A stretch of DNA of 64,000 nt from Pseudomonadota bacterium (GCA_021323945.1 JAJPKA010000003.1:1-64000); one strand, 5' to 3'; positions 44,224 to 53,603 are shown, counted from the first letter of the stretch. Numbers and translations: made by a program. Notes: generated from the letters alone by a model not told the origin.

Positions 44224-45464
44224 CGGTCGGTCTCGTAGCGTCTTTTAGTGGTTGCGGGGTCGGCAGCACGTCGCCGCATCAGAACGTTCCGCAGCGAACC
44301 CAACAACAGCCGCCAGCCCGGCGGAAATTCCAGCTCTACCAGGTCGAGAGTCGGCTCCGGACGAATTATCACCTTACGCCCCTGATGCCATTGGACAACC
44401 AACATTCGGTGGGCGACCTGCTCTCCGCTGACCGGTTCGATGGCAAAGTCACCGAATAATGTCGAGGTGCGCAGACGGCTAAAAGCTTCTCGGACGCGCG
44501 CCGACTCGAGCGAGTTGGCCGCCCGCACGGCTGTGATCGTCAGCAGTCCTGCTGCGTAAGCCTGAGCGGCGGGATAGTCAGGTTCACAGCCACAGAGCGC
44601 ACGAAACCGCGCAACAAACTCGGTCGGCGTCGGTCCCAGCAACGGTCGGACCTGCAGCGACGGATCCCATTGCGCGGGACCTATTATTCCTTCCGCTTTG
44701 CTCCCCAGATCCGCCGAAAACTGGTTTATGCCGGCGGCAACACATCCTAAGACCGGGATGGAGAGCGGTTCCGCACTGGCGAACCGCATGACGTCGACAT
44801 CATGCTGGTAGCTACCAACGCTCAACAAAACGTTGATTCGATTTCGCCGCAGCACTCGGTAGAAATGCCCACCGTCGAACTGCTGGTCGAAGCGGCCACG
44901 GAACTTAACCCGAATCCTTGTTCCTCGGCGCCGGATCGAACGCTGCGCGCAGGCTCTTTCAGCACCTTGCGCAACGGCAGTGGCGAAAGGCGAATCCGCT
45001 GCAACGATTGCAACGCGCTTACGCCAGAATTTCAGGGAGCTGACCAGCTGTATCAGCTCCGTCATGTATCGGCTCGCGGGCGTCAAAACACCAACCAACA
45101 ACCGGTAACCGCGCTGATAGATTCGCTCGTCGGCGCCACCATGATTCACATAAAGCAAGCCTGCGTTCTCGGCAATCGGCGCCGTGAGCCGGACCAGGCC
45201 GCTTCCATACGGACCGAAAAGCAGGTCGGCCTTATGGGTGGCGCATAACTCTTGGTAAATCGACGCGGCCCGGCGTTGCTCACCTCTATCATCAACGCAT
45301 TGGAGCTCGATCCGATGGCGTTGCCCCTTAATCTCGATCCCGCCGCCAGCGTTGGTCTCGGCGACGAAAAGGCGCAAAGCGGATTCCGCCTGCGATCCCA
45401 TTGCCGCGTATGGTCCTGACAGCGACAGCGATAAGCCAATAGTGAGCTTGTTAGCTCTGGTCAC
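44220..45464 (-). CDS. LivK-type (branched-chain amino-acid family) binding protein without signal peptide
   Basis: 414 aa of the type I periplasmic binding fold: LTIGLSLSLSGPYAAMGSQAE at residues 7-27, then NAGGGIEIKGQRHRIEL, LLFGPYGSGL and GPTPTEFVARF. The GTG start falls exactly where the mature domain of exported relatives begins. An in-frame TGA (45474-45476) four codons upstream rules out a longer leader. So the protein is either cytoplasmic (a sensor, like AmiC) or has lost its export signal. No ABC transporter genes are adjacent. The last ~50 residues are basic (RNVLMRRRAADPATTKRR), also unusual. Confidence 0.8.
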   Translation of the reverse strand: MTRANKLTIGLSLSLSGPYAAMGSQAESALRLFVAETNAGGGIEIKGQRHRIELQCVDDRGEQRRAASIYQELCATHKADLLFGPYGSGLVRLTAPIAENAGLLYVNHGGADERIYQRGYRLLVGVLTPASRYMTELIQLVSSLKFWRKRVAIVAADSPFATAVAQGAERACAQRSIRRRGTRIRVKFRGRFDQQFDGGHFYRVLRRNRINVLLSVGSYQHDVDVMRFASAEPLSIPVLGCVAAGINQFSADLGSKAEGIIGPAQWDPSLQVRPLLGPTPTEFVARFRALCGCEPDYPAAQAYAAGLLTITAVRAANSLESARVREAFSRLRTSTLFGDFAIEPVSGEQVAHRMLVVQWHQGRKVIIRPEPTLDLVELEFPPGWRLLLGSLRNVLMRRRAADPATTKRRYETDR

Positions 45465-45517
45465 GGCACTGTTTCATCCGCGACGGAATTGCATGATCGT
45501 TACGCAACGGACCGAAC

Positions 45518-46372
45518 CTAAAGGGTAGTCTGAGCCCGGCCCTCGCGGATCACTGCTATTTGCGCCTCATTGTAGGTCTCAAAAGAAAACGACCTGGTAC
45601 CGGCCGCGTCCGTCTCAGGGTAGAGTACCGTGGTGATCGTGTCACCGGGAAAAACGGGACGCGAAAAACTGACTGTTAGACGTTTTAATCGCTCGGGATT
45701 CCCGCCACATAGATGATCCACGATGAGCTTGGAAATCAATGCCATGGTACAAAGACCATGCACGATAATTCCGGGTAGACCCGCCAGCCGCGCCACGTTT
45801 TCGTCGAGATGTATTGGGTTCCGGTCGCCCGACGCCTCGGCATAGCGATAGGTTTGATCAAGGCTGATCGCCTGCGACACTCTTAGTAGTGGTTCGCGTG
45901 AAGCCATTCCCGGCGCAGTGAGTCGTGGCGCGACGACCGAGTCGCGCTCGCGGCGACCTCGAATCAAAGCTGTGAAGCGGCTGCGGCTGACCAGCCGTCG
46001 GTGCTGATTCGACGCTTCAAGCCCGATGGTGATCGTTTCGCCCTGAGCTTCATCCTTGATCGCAAGGATCGAAGCGCGTGTCGCTATCCGGTCACCGGCT
46101 CGGATCGCGGCGAGAAATTCCATGTCCTGGCTTTTGTGCAGCAAGCGCAGCAAGTCGACACGCAACTCCGGATCGCCAATTGCCGTTATCAGCGCGAGCC
46201 AGGTCGCTACGGCATGGTACATTGGGGGCGCAATTATTCCATTGGCGGCGGGCGCGAAGTAGAGAGGGTTGTCATCGCCATATGCGCGAGCATATTTTTG
46301 CAGCGCATCGGCACTAATTTCAGTAATGACCGGGGGGTAGCTCTTGCCAACCAAAGATCGATTCAGAGGCAT
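45518..46372 (-). CDS. MaoC-family dehydratase with two hot-dog domains
   Basis: 284 aa from ATG 46372; a GTG at 46411 would add 13 residues. N-terminal half: VGKSYPPVITEISADALQKYARAYGDDNPLY split over the first 40 residues, like FAS1-type dehydratase domains. C-terminal half has the hydratase motif YAEASGDRNPIHLDENVARLAG and GIIVHGLCTMAL (catalytic Asp and His). Acts on enoyl-CoA/3-hydroxyacyl-CoA. Fits the acyl-CoA genes nearby. Confidence 0.87.
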   Translation of the reverse strand: MPLNRSLVGKSYPPVITEISADALQKYARAYGDDNPLYFAPAANGIIAPPMYHAVATWLALITAIGDPELRVDLLRLLHKSQDMEFLAAIRAGDRIATRASILAIKDEAQGETITIGLEASNQHRRLVSRSRFTALIRGRRERDSVVAPRLTAPGMASREPLLRVSQAISLDQTYRYAEASGDRNPIHLDENVARLAGLPGIIVHGLCTMALISKLIVDHLCGGNPERLKRLTVSFSRPVFPGDTITTVLYPETDAAGTRSFSFETYNEAQIAVIREGRAQTTL

Positions 46373-46547
46373 AGATGCTTTTAAATCCGGGTGATCACAA
46401 TTCGCCGACACAGCCGCCCGGCGTTTCTGCTCCTACCATTTTCAGTCAGTGTCCCACGCCACCCCAGGGGTCGCGGCCCGGCTAAACTCTCTGCGCCTCC
46501 AGGCAAGGACGAAACTGCTTGGCGCTTAACAACGATTTTCGGACCGT

Positions 46548-46799
46548 TCAGTTTGCGCGGAAGCGCTCCGCCAGCAATCGCGAAAAGCGTGGTAAATAGA
46601 TCAGGTCAAACGTCTGCTCCTTGCCAGGAAACATCGCCACCGCGGCGGCCTTCAGCGCTTTCACATGCTCCCACGCCTGTTCCAATGTCAGGGAATGATC
46701 CTGGGCAATTGTCGCGAAGGTAAGTTCTACCAGGAACCGCAGTCGCCGAATCATCTTGTTTTCATGGGCGATGAGTGCAGCTCGGTCTTCGTCGCTCAT
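46548..46799 (-). CDS. Small conserved-looking hypothetical protein
   Basis: 83 aa, largely helical by composition, starting MSDEDRAALIAHENKMIRRL and ending YLPRFSRLLAERFRAN. I do not recognise a family. Charge pattern and codon use look like a real gene, and no other frame is plausible here. It lies 175 bp upstream of, and in line with, the MaoC gene. Function unknown. Confidence 0.6.
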   Translation of the reverse strand: MSDEDRAALIAHENKMIRRLRFLVELTFATIAQDHSLTLEQAWEHVKALKAAAVAMFPGKEQTFDLIYLPRFSRLLAERFRAN

Positions 46800-46979
46800 A
46801 GCAAAACAGGTCCGAGATTTTCGAAGTCGCCCCGACGGCCTCCGGCCAGAGTTCTCCTCCCGGCGATCGGGCGTCCGATCGCTTCAATCAAGAAAACAGG
46901 ACCAGGGAGTTAGTCCTTCTCGCGGCGCGCTTTGAGTATAGCCGATTAAGGCGATGGTTGTCGCCGCTGTCTCTTCACC

Positions 46980-47981
46980 TTGTCTTACAGCCGAAGCGAT
47001 GGCATTCTGGTCATTCTTGTGGCATCGCAGACGCGGTTAAAGAGCAGCTTCATCTATCTGGCCAATGCTGTTAACGATTTGCGTGACAATTGGCGCACCT
47101 TCGCGCTCGTGCTATCACCTCTGATCTTTTTGGGAGCGCTCTGCCTGTTACCGGACGCGCTCACTTTGCAGCACCAACTAGCGGAGAAATTCGCGCCGGG
47201 GGTTCATAATGTCGTTGCGCCGCTCGGGTATTTACCGGTTCTGCAGGCGGGTCCTGTTCTGCCGTGGTGGACATCGCTGATTGCGCACCTGCTTCTTCTC
47301 ATATTGGCTCTGGCGGCAGACCTGGTGGTCCTTTGCGCGATTCGACGCGATCGCGCAGGGCTTAAGCATCAACGACTGCTGAGTGAGGTCTTAGCTGTCT
47401 ATCGAGAGGCCGTTCTCTTGGCGCCGTCCTTCTATTGGATCGTTTTTCTGCAGATCCTGGCACCCTTGATTGCCTTGGCGACCTTGCGCGTGAGTTTCGA
47501 CACTTCTGATGCTGCGCTTATGGCCATACTCTATGTGACCGAGATAGCCGTGCTGGTCTTTGGCGCGCTTGCGTACCTTTGGCTTTATTTCGCGCGATAT
47601 GCGCTGGTGTTTGACGCGCATCGAAGTTTTCACGGCCTGCTGTTCAGTCGGGATTTGATGCGCAAGCGATTCTTTCGCGTGGCCACTCGCATTGTGGTCT
47701 TTCTTGCCGTGTGGTCGGGTTACAATTCGTGGGCCGCTGGAGCCTTTATTTTTGTCAGTGTGATTCTGGGACCGGTCGGGGCCCTGACCGGTTATCTATG
47801 GTTCACCATCTTTTTGCTGGGCCTGGTGATTACGGCCGTGACCTACCTGACTACAACCTTCTTTGCCGCCGCGGGTGTTCGCCTGTATCAAGATGTTACG
47901 GCTAGCGCTTTGGTCACGGCACAGGAGACAAGCGCCGGTGTCCTGAACACGCGAACCGAACCGCTCAGCGTGGGTGGTTAG
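46980..47981 (+). CDS. Polytopic membrane protein of unknown function
   Basis: 333 aa with about six hydrophobic segments (near residues 40-58, 95-125, 150-168, 180-205, 238-262, 265-292). No family recognised. The layout (long N-terminal helix NDLRDNWRTFALVLSPLIFLG, several TM pairs) recalls DUF4013/YihY-like membrane proteins only loosely. The TTG start is uncertain. Its stop overlaps that of convergent purM by sharing bases 47979-47980. Confidence 0.65.
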   Translation: MSYSRSDGILVILVASQTRLKSSFIYLANAVNDLRDNWRTFALVLSPLIFLGALCLLPDALTLQHQLAEKFAPGVHNVVAPLGYLPVLQAGPVLPWWTSLIAHLLLLILALAADLVVLCAIRRDRAGLKHQRLLSEVLAVYREAVLLAPSFYWIVFLQILAPLIALATLRVSFDTSDAALMAILYVTEIAVLVFGALAYLWLYFARYALVFDAHRSFHGLLFSRDLMRKRFFRVATRIVVFLAVWSGYNSWAAGAFIFVSVILGPVGALTGYLWFTIFLLGLVITAVTYLTTTFFAAAGVRLYQDVTASALVTAQETSAGVLNTRTEPLSVGG

Positions 47982-49120
47982 GGGTAAGCCGGCGGCTTCT
48001 CGGTGGTCACGCGGAAGGCCCCGTTGAGACCGACCAGTCGGCTCGAAGGCAGCCATACGCGGCGCTGGGAATCCTGCACGGCATAGCCAATCACCGCGGC
48101 CCGCCGATGATGATCCCGCGCGATTTGTTCAACTCGTGGTGCGTCCCCGGGACGGCAAACCACGCAGAACCCGATGCCCATGTTGAAGACTCGGTACATC
48201 TCGGCAATATCGACGTTACCGCAACTCTGAATCAAAGAAAAAATTGGTTGAGGCGGCAGCGGATGCTCGATGACGTAGCCGATCTGCGAAGCCACCCGTT
48301 GCAGATTAAGCAGCCCGTCGCCCGTTATATGAATCAGCGCCTTCAGTGGAATTTCGGCCTTGAGCATCGCCAGCACCTCGCGCACATAGATGTTGGTTGG
48401 CGTTAGCAATTCGTCGCCTAAAGTCCGGCCGAGCTCACTACTGTACTGGCGCCATCTGGAGACGTCGTCCTGCCCTGTCAAACCCAACGCCCGCCTCGCC
48501 AGGGTCAAGCCATTGCTATGTATGCCACTGCTCTCAATGCCTACCACCAGGTCTCCGGGCTCGATGTTCTGCCCAATTACCAGGCGTCGCGGATCGACTG
48601 TGCCCACGCACGTGCCGACAAGGTCAAATGTGAATCGCTGCCCGTTTTCGTGCAGGAGCTCGCGCACCTGGGCAATCTCGCCGCCAGGAATATTTATCCC
48701 GGCGAGTTCAGCTCCCTTGTAAAGCCCCTTAGCGATTTCCCCCAGGATTGCAGCCTCTATCGTGGACACCGCGATATAGTCGACCATCGCGACGGGAACA
48801 GCACCAACGCAGAGGACGTCATTAACATTCATCGCAACGCAATCAATCCCGACCGTGTCATATCGCTGTAGAGCGCGAGCCACCAGTAGCTTGGTTCCAA
48901 CTCCGTCGGTCGATATTGCTAAACCGATTTCGTCGGAGAGCTGCAGAACGTTGGCAAAGAATCCCAGTGGAAGCATCGGCTTTATCTGACTGAAGCCGAA
49001 GGTCTTCTTCACCCATGAGCCGAGTTCGCCCAGTGCAGCTTCTTCATCCGCACTGTGAACGCCGACCGCATCATAAGTTAAAAGATCTTTTGAAAACGGC
49101 GAGCTGACCCTGGAACTCAT
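47978..49120 (-). CDS. purM: Phosphoribosylformylglycinamidine cyclo-ligase (AIR synthetase)
   Basis: 380 aa. LTYDAVGVHSADEEAAL, ISTDGVGTKLLVA, DCVAMNVNDVLCVGAVPVAM and the C-terminal domain (IESSGIHSNGLTLAR, HITGDGLLNLQRV, MGIGFCVV) give the PurM fold and ATP-binding residues. Fifth step of purine synthesis. The opening differs from the common YxxAGVD start, placing it in the more diverged PurM branch; a PurM-like paralogue cannot be fully excluded. No other pur genes in the window. Confidence 0.85.
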   Translation of the reverse strand: MSSRVSSPFSKDLLTYDAVGVHSADEEAALGELGSWVKKTFGFSQIKPMLPLGFFANVLQLSDEIGLAISTDGVGTKLLVARALQRYDTVGIDCVAMNVNDVLCVGAVPVAMVDYIAVSTIEAAILGEIAKGLYKGAELAGINIPGGEIAQVRELLHENGQRFTFDLVGTCVGTVDPRRLVIGQNIEPGDLVVGIESSGIHSNGLTLARRALGLTGQDDVSRWRQYSSELGRTLGDELLTPTNIYVREVLAMLKAEIPLKALIHITGDGLLNLQRVASQIGYVIEHPLPPQPIFSLIQSCGNVDIAEMYRVFNMGIGFCVVCRPGDAPRVEQIARDHHRRAAVIGYAVQDSQRRVWLPSSRLVGLNGAFRVTTEKPPAYP

Positions 49121-49547
49121 TCACAATTCCCCTTTTGCTGAACCGACTGTTTGAGCTCATGAGCCGGCGTTCGTCGAGAAATGTGCCGCAATTTTGAACA
49201 TTAATAATCGGAGTTTACCGTTTCGATTTTTTTAAGCCACAAACGGTGCTCCCGGTTAAACTGCTGATCCCAAAGAGCGCCACCCAACCAGCTACGCTCG
49301 CTCGATCTTAGCCATTAAGCCCACCAATCATTACCCCGATTGGTGGGCCATATCGACGCTTTGCAGTATCAACCTTTAACGAGTCCCAAGGAACCCGCAG
49401 CCGAAGCGCTCAGTATTACGGCTCTGATGACGGCATGCAACGTGCTTCCCGCTGTGGTTGAAAGATTCGCTTCGCGCCGATTCGCTTGAGCGTGTGCGCC
49501 GATGGAGTATTCGACGCTGCGATTGTTCACTGAAAGGAGGTCGGGCG
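49121..49547. other. Divergent intergenic region between purM and the lipoprotein gene
   Basis: 427 bp without a credible gene. It contains a perfect 11-bp inverted repeat at 49319-49348 (listed separately) and an AT-rich stretch near 49222-49234. Promoters for both divergent genes should lie here. Confidence 0.45.
49319..49348. repeat. Perfect 11-bp inverted repeat, 8-nt loop
   Basis: GCCCACCAATC (49319-49329) and GATTGGTGGGC (49338-49348). The flanking genes diverge, so it is not an expected terminator. No T-tract on either side. Could be an operator, a stable RNA hairpin in an unrecognised transcript, or a small repeat element. Confidence 0.5.
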
Positions 49548-49829
49548 ATGCAGTACAGGCGGCTGGCTACTCTCCTAATGTCGATACCAATGATCGTGGC
49601 AGTAGTTGGCTGTTACGGCCAGCCATTGAGCACTCGCGAGAAAAGCACGTTATTAGGTGGAGCGGCTGGGGTTGGCGCCGGGGCTCTGATCGGGAGCGCT
49701 GTTGGTGCGCCTGGCGCTGGCGCCGCTATCGGTGGCATTGGCGGCGCACTGGCCGGCTATGGGATCGGCAACGAGTTGCAAAACGAGCAGATCTGGCGGC
49801 CTCACCACCATCACCATTATTACTACTAG
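49548..49829 (+). CDS. Glycine-zipper lipoprotein with natural poly-His/Tyr tail
   Basis: 93 aa from ATG 49548, chosen because AAAGGAGG (49533-49540) precedes it; a longer frame from 49458 lacks this. Signal peptide with lipobox VVGC (C22). Residues ~37-75 are a glycine zipper (LGGAAGVGAGALIGSAVGAPG, GGIGGALAGYGIGN), as in outer-membrane-associated small lipoproteins. It ends RPHHHHHYYY: five His then three Tyr, which could bind metal. Role unknown. The secreted protease gene follows after 27 bp. Confidence 0.82.
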   Translation: MQYRRLATLLMSIPMIVAVVGCYGQPLSTREKSTLLGGAAGVGAGALIGSAVGAPGAGAAIGGIGGALAGYGIGNELQNEQIWRPHHHHHYYY

Positions 49830-49856
49830 GGTTTCAGTGCTGAACAGGAACTCAAG

Positions 49857-50528
49857 GTGGGAGTCCCGCTCCCAAATAGCACGCGCCGGTTGCATAGCCT
49901 ACGACCCATATTACCTTTAGCGCTGACGCTGACTTTAGCGCCACTGGTGTCGGCAAGTGACGTCCGGGGTATGCGCAATCAACTCGTGGGCCATCCCCGA
50001 TCTCGCTTTCCCCTAAAGGTTTATGTGGAAGATCGAGCTGCAGGAGCTTCGAATTCAGCTATCTGGGACGCGGTCACGCAATGGAATAAAGTGTCGGAAC
50101 GCGCCTTGAAGACCCCCGTATTCGCCCGTACTGACAACCGCGCCAAAGCGGAGATTGTGATTCGGGTGGCTGCATCAGGCGGCGGCAGCCGTGAGATGGG
50201 CGTGACGGATCTCAACGCGGACCAGCGAGGCGTGATTCGGCTGCCGGTTAAGATTCAACTTAATACGCCCAAACCGCGCGGGGGCACTGCCGCCCAGCAA
50301 ATGTTATTTGACGTTACCGCCCACGAGCTTGGCCATGCTCTCGGCCTGCCGCACATCAATGAACCCAACTCAATAATGTGTTGCGACCCAAAAGGGATCA
50401 ATTTTCGCGACCCGGCGATCCGCGCGGCGTATATCGACGCCCGTCGGCATCCCAAGCTTGAATCGCTCGCACCAGAATTAGCCAGCCACTACCATAAGTT
50501 CTGGCGGGAGAGTGCGTCCGGCCTCTAA
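49857..50528 (+). CDS. Secreted matrixin-type zinc metalloprotease
   Basis: 223 aa. A hydrophobic stretch (PILPLALTLTLAPLVSAS) near residues 17-34 is a signal peptide. The zinc motif HELGHALGLPH (about 156-166) is followed by a Met-turn NSIMCC, the metzincin arrangement. Upstream strands (FPLKVYVED, AEIVIRVA) fit the peptidase_M10-like fold. No propeptide cysteine switch seen. Likely acts outside the inner membrane; substrate unknown. Probably co-transcribed with the His-tailed lipoprotein. Confidence 0.85.
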   Translation: MGVPLPNSTRRLHSLRPILPLALTLTLAPLVSASDVRGMRNQLVGHPRSRFPLKVYVEDRAAGASNSAIWDAVTQWNKVSERALKTPVFARTDNRAKAEIVIRVAASGGGSREMGVTDLNADQRGVIRLPVKIQLNTPKPRGGTAAQQMLFDVTAHELGHALGLPHINEPNSIMCCDPKGINFRDPAIRAAYIDARRHPKLESLAPELASHYHKFWRESASGL

Positions 50529-50558
50529 TCCTGAGCGAAAAAACCCCAAGACAACAGG

Positions 50559-51557
50559 CTAGCGAAAGTTGGGCATGACTTTATGGGCGAAAAGCTCGAG
50601 ACTCTCCATCACCAGCTTCATTTGGATCCCTGGCGGCGACAACATCATCGTATACATCTCAAGCGGGACCTCGCTCATTCGATGCCTTATTAGGGCTGTG
50701 GCGGCTTCCGGAGTAACCACGTTTACCAAGTGTCGCGACCTCAGTTCTTCAGGTTGGTCGATGCGGGACCAGGGCTGCGTGTCGGTTCCCTCGAACCATT
50801 TCCAGTAAGAATTAAACCAGTACATCAAGTGTGGCGCATAGGCAGCGAAGGTGCGGTCTGGATCCTCTGAAACGACGAGCCACAAGTCGCCCCCGATTAC
50901 TCTTGCGCTCGCTGCCGACTTACCCGCCAGACGCAATTGCTCTCGGTACAGATCGTACATGCTCTTGCTGGTTGGCCCAATGTAACCATCACCATAGCGG
51001 GCGGCTCGCCGCGCAGCCCCCCGACTGAAGCCGCCGACCCAGATCGGCGGATTGGGTTTTTGGACCGGCCGGGGTGATAGGCGAGCCTGTTCGACATCAA
51101 AGTGCTTGCCATGAAAAGTAACAATGTCGCCCTGCCACAGGCGTCTGAGTATTTGCAGAGCTTCATCGGCGCGCGAGCTCTTATCTTTGATCTGTAAACC
51201 GTAACCGGCGAATTCCTCGGGCCGGTAGCCCAAGCCAACTCCGAAATCGAGCCTCCCGTTGGAGATGAGATCGAGTACGGCGCCGTCTTCAGCAGCTTTG
51301 ACGGGGTTATACAACGGCAAGATTGTGATATCAGGGCCAATTCGCATGCGCTGGGTCCGCGCCGCGATTGCGGCTGCTGCAATGAGGGGAGATGACACGT
51401 AGTCGTCCTCGGCAAAGTGATGCTCGAAAATATAGGCGCCCTCAAAACCGAGCGACTCGGCAAACACCAGCGCCTCGATTATTTCTGCGTATACCTGAAC
51501 CGAGCTCTTACCTGAATCCGGCGGATTGCGAAAATCGGTTGTCAACCCAAAACGCAT
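50559..51557 (-). CDS. Luciferase-like (LLM) flavin-dependent oxidoreductase
   Basis: 332 aa from ATG 51557 (MRFGLTTDFRNP), preceded by AGGAGA; the open frame extends 58 codons upstream without support. TIM-barrel motifs: GFEGAYIFEHHFAEDDY, MRIGPDITILPLYNPVKAAED, RLDFGVGLGYRPEEFAGYG, PNPPIWVGGFSRGAARRAARYGDG. These enzymes use FMN or F420; the sequence alone does not decide. Substrate unknown; relatives oxidise or reduce organic compounds. Confidence 0.88.
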   Translation of the reverse strand: MRFGLTTDFRNPPDSGKSSVQVYAEIIEALVFAESLGFEGAYIFEHHFAEDDYVSSPLIAAAAIAARTQRMRIGPDITILPLYNPVKAAEDGAVLDLISNGRLDFGVGLGYRPEEFAGYGLQIKDKSSRADEALQILRRLWQGDIVTFHGKHFDVEQARLSPRPVQKPNPPIWVGGFSRGAARRAARYGDGYIGPTSKSMYDLYREQLRLAGKSAASARVIGGDLWLVVSEDPDRTFAAYAPHLMYWFNSYWKWFEGTDTQPWSRIDQPEELRSRHLVNVVTPEAATALIRHRMSEVPLEMYTMMLSPPGIQMKLVMESLELFAHKVMPNFR

Positions 51558-51786
51558 AAGACGTCTCCTGTCTAGTCTGCCAACCTGAGCTGGATTTGGC
51601 TCCTTTGCGGAATCCTGCTTTCGATTCGACAAATTTTGCACCCTCGATCTTTTACGTGACGGCCCAACTGTGATACCGACAAAAGATGGATGGAATCTCA
51701 AACCGGACCGGTGACCGAGGCACAATAACAATTATTTGATAAGCCCGAGGAGTCGGTTGCGCCCAAACTAATCCTTCGGAGGAACG

Positions 51787-52692
51787 ATGGCCAGCGAACA
51801 ACTCAAGAAGGTGCTTGAAATCATCAAATCTCAGCCAGTCGGCGGCAGTGGCGGCGGCAAGCCCACGATCGAGCAAATGCGGTCGGGCATGGAGAAAGTC
51901 GCCGAGCGTGTAGCCAGCGACATTAATTGCCAACCGGTTGACGCTGGCGGAGTCAAAGCCGAATGGATCGTGCCACCGAACGCGGCTGCCGACCGAGTTA
52001 TTCTTTATTTTCATGGCGGCGGTTACGTGATGGGCTCCATCAACACACATCGCGCAATGGTCGCACGCATCGCCCGGGCATCACAGGCCCGTGCCTTGGC
52101 GCTCGATTACCGTCTCGCTCCCGAGCATCCGTTCCCCGCTGCAGTCGAAGATGCCACGGCAGGATATCGGTGGTTGCTAGCTCAAGGGTACAAACCGAAC
52201 AAGATTGCGATTGCGGGCGATTCAGCCGGCGGCGGTTTGGTGCTTGCTACTCTGGTAGCGCTGAGAGACGCCAAAACTCCCCTGCCAGCTTGTGCTATCC
52301 CAATTTCACCGTGGACGGACATGGAAGGCACCGGCGCGTCCATGAAGACCAACGCGAGCAAAGACCCGATGGTTGCCGCCAGCGGCAGCGGCGGCCTTTT
52401 CAGCATGGCCAAAGCCTACGTAGGCAACGCCGACCCCAAAAATCCGCTGGCCTCACCCCTGCACGCCAACTATGAGGGATTGCCGCCGCTGCTAATTCAG
52501 GTTGGCGCGACAGAGACCTTGCTGGATGATTCAACCCGAGTAGCCGAAAAAGCCAGGGCCGCGGGAGTGAAGGTCGACCTTGAGGTCTGGGACGAGATGA
52601 TTCACGTATGGCACGTCTTCGCCAAGTTGTTACCTGAGGGGCAACAGGCAATTGATCGGATTGGTCAGTACGTGCTCCAGCATACGGCCTGA
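51787..52692 (+). CDS. Alpha/beta hydrolase, HSL-type esterase/lipase
   Basis: 301 aa. Oxyanion motif FHGGGYVMGS (about 75-84), nucleophile GDSAGGG (about 144-150), acid and His near the C-terminus (ATETLLDDST, IHVWHVF). This is the hormone-sensitive lipase family IV of bacterial esterases. No signal peptide: cytoplasmic. Preceded by GGAGG near 51777. Substrate unknown. Confidence 0.92.
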   Translation: MASEQLKKVLEIIKSQPVGGSGGGKPTIEQMRSGMEKVAERVASDINCQPVDAGGVKAEWIVPPNAAADRVILYFHGGGYVMGSINTHRAMVARIARASQARALALDYRLAPEHPFPAAVEDATAGYRWLLAQGYKPNKIAIAGDSAGGGLVLATLVALRDAKTPLPACAIPISPWTDMEGTGASMKTNASKDPMVAASGSGGLFSMAKAYVGNADPKNPLASPLHANYEGLPPLLIQVGATETLLDDSTRVAEKARAAGVKVDLEVWDEMIHVWHVFAKLLPEGQQAIDRIGQYVLQHTA

Positions 52693-52796
52693 GTTGCATA
52701 CGTTGTGGCGGCTCAAAAGAGCCGCCTCTGTTTGGTCTGAACCTCTACGCCTGCTACCTCCTCTTTCGAGCGCCCAAAACATTTGGGGAATCGGCG

Positions 52797-53603
52797 ATGG
52801 ATTACAGCGCATATGAGTTTCTCACGGTCGAGGTCTCGCAACGGGTGGCGACGGTAACTCTCAACCGCCCAGAGGCGCGCAACGCAGTCACCTCCGCGAT
52901 GCACCATGAGATCGAGCAGATCTGGCTTGACCTGGCTGAGGATCGCGAAGTTAATGCAATCCTCCTAACCGGTGCCGGTGACACCTTTTCCATCGGCGGG
53001 GATGTGCTAAGCAGAGTGCGCCCCACTAAACCAAAAGGGCGCGGCGGCAGGCGCATCTTCATGGCCGACGGACGTCGAGTTATCGAGAACCTCCTCGACG
53101 TCGAGCAGCCGATTGTCGCGGCCATTAATGGCGACGCGCTCGGTTTCGCGGCTAACATCGCGCTCTTGTGTGATATCACGGTGGCCGCGGAGACCGCCAA
53201 GCTGGCTGATACTCACGTCGCCTTGGGGGCAGTCGCAGGAGATGGTGGCGCGGTGATCTGGCCCTTGTTAATCGGCCCTAATCGGGCCAAGGAATTTCTG
53301 ATGCTGGGCGATACGATTACGGGCGCCGATGCCGCCCGGATCGGCCTAGTCAACTACGCATTGCCTGCGGCGCAGGTGGTACCCAAGGCCCGGGAGCTGG
53401 CTCAGAGGTTGGCTGATGGCCCTACTTGGGCTATCCGATGGAGCAAACTCGCAGTTAACAAATGGTTAAAGCAGCAGGCCAACCTGATCATGGACGCCGG
53501 ACTCGCATACGAGGCGGTCAGCCTTATGGCAAAAGATCATCAGGAAGCCCTTCAGGCCCTGCGGGAAAAGCGCAAGCCCAACTTCGTGAGGGTTGCAAAA
53601 TGA
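52797..53603 (+). CDS. Enoyl-CoA hydratase/isomerase (crotonase family)
   Basis: 268 aa. VATVTLNRPEARNAVTSAM, FSIGGDV (oxyanion hole), NGDALGFAANIALLCDITVA, and LGAVAGDGGAVIWPLLIG show the crotonase fold. The positions that hold the two catalytic Glu of classical hydratases are not both acidic here, so another crotonase reaction (isomerase, hydrolase) is possible. Part of a run of acyl-CoA enzymes. Confidence 0.9.
   Translation: MDYSAYEFLTVEVSQRVATVTLNRPEARNAVTSAMHHEIEQIWLDLAEDREVNAILLTGAGDTFSIGGDVLSRVRPTKPKGRGGRRIFMADGRRVIENLLDVEQPIVAAINGDALGFAANIALLCDITVAAETAKLADTHVALGAVAGDGGAVIWPLLIGPNRAKEFLMLGDTITGADAARIGLVNYALPAAQVVPKARELAQRLADGPTWAIRWSKLAVNKWLKQQANLIMDAGLAYEAVSLMAKDHQEALQALREKRKPNFVRVAK

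Noticed and set aside
49800-49829. Poly-His tail as a cloning artefact
   Set aside because: It is in frame at the end of a natural lipoprotein gene, with mixed CAC/CAT codons, flanked by chromosomal genes.
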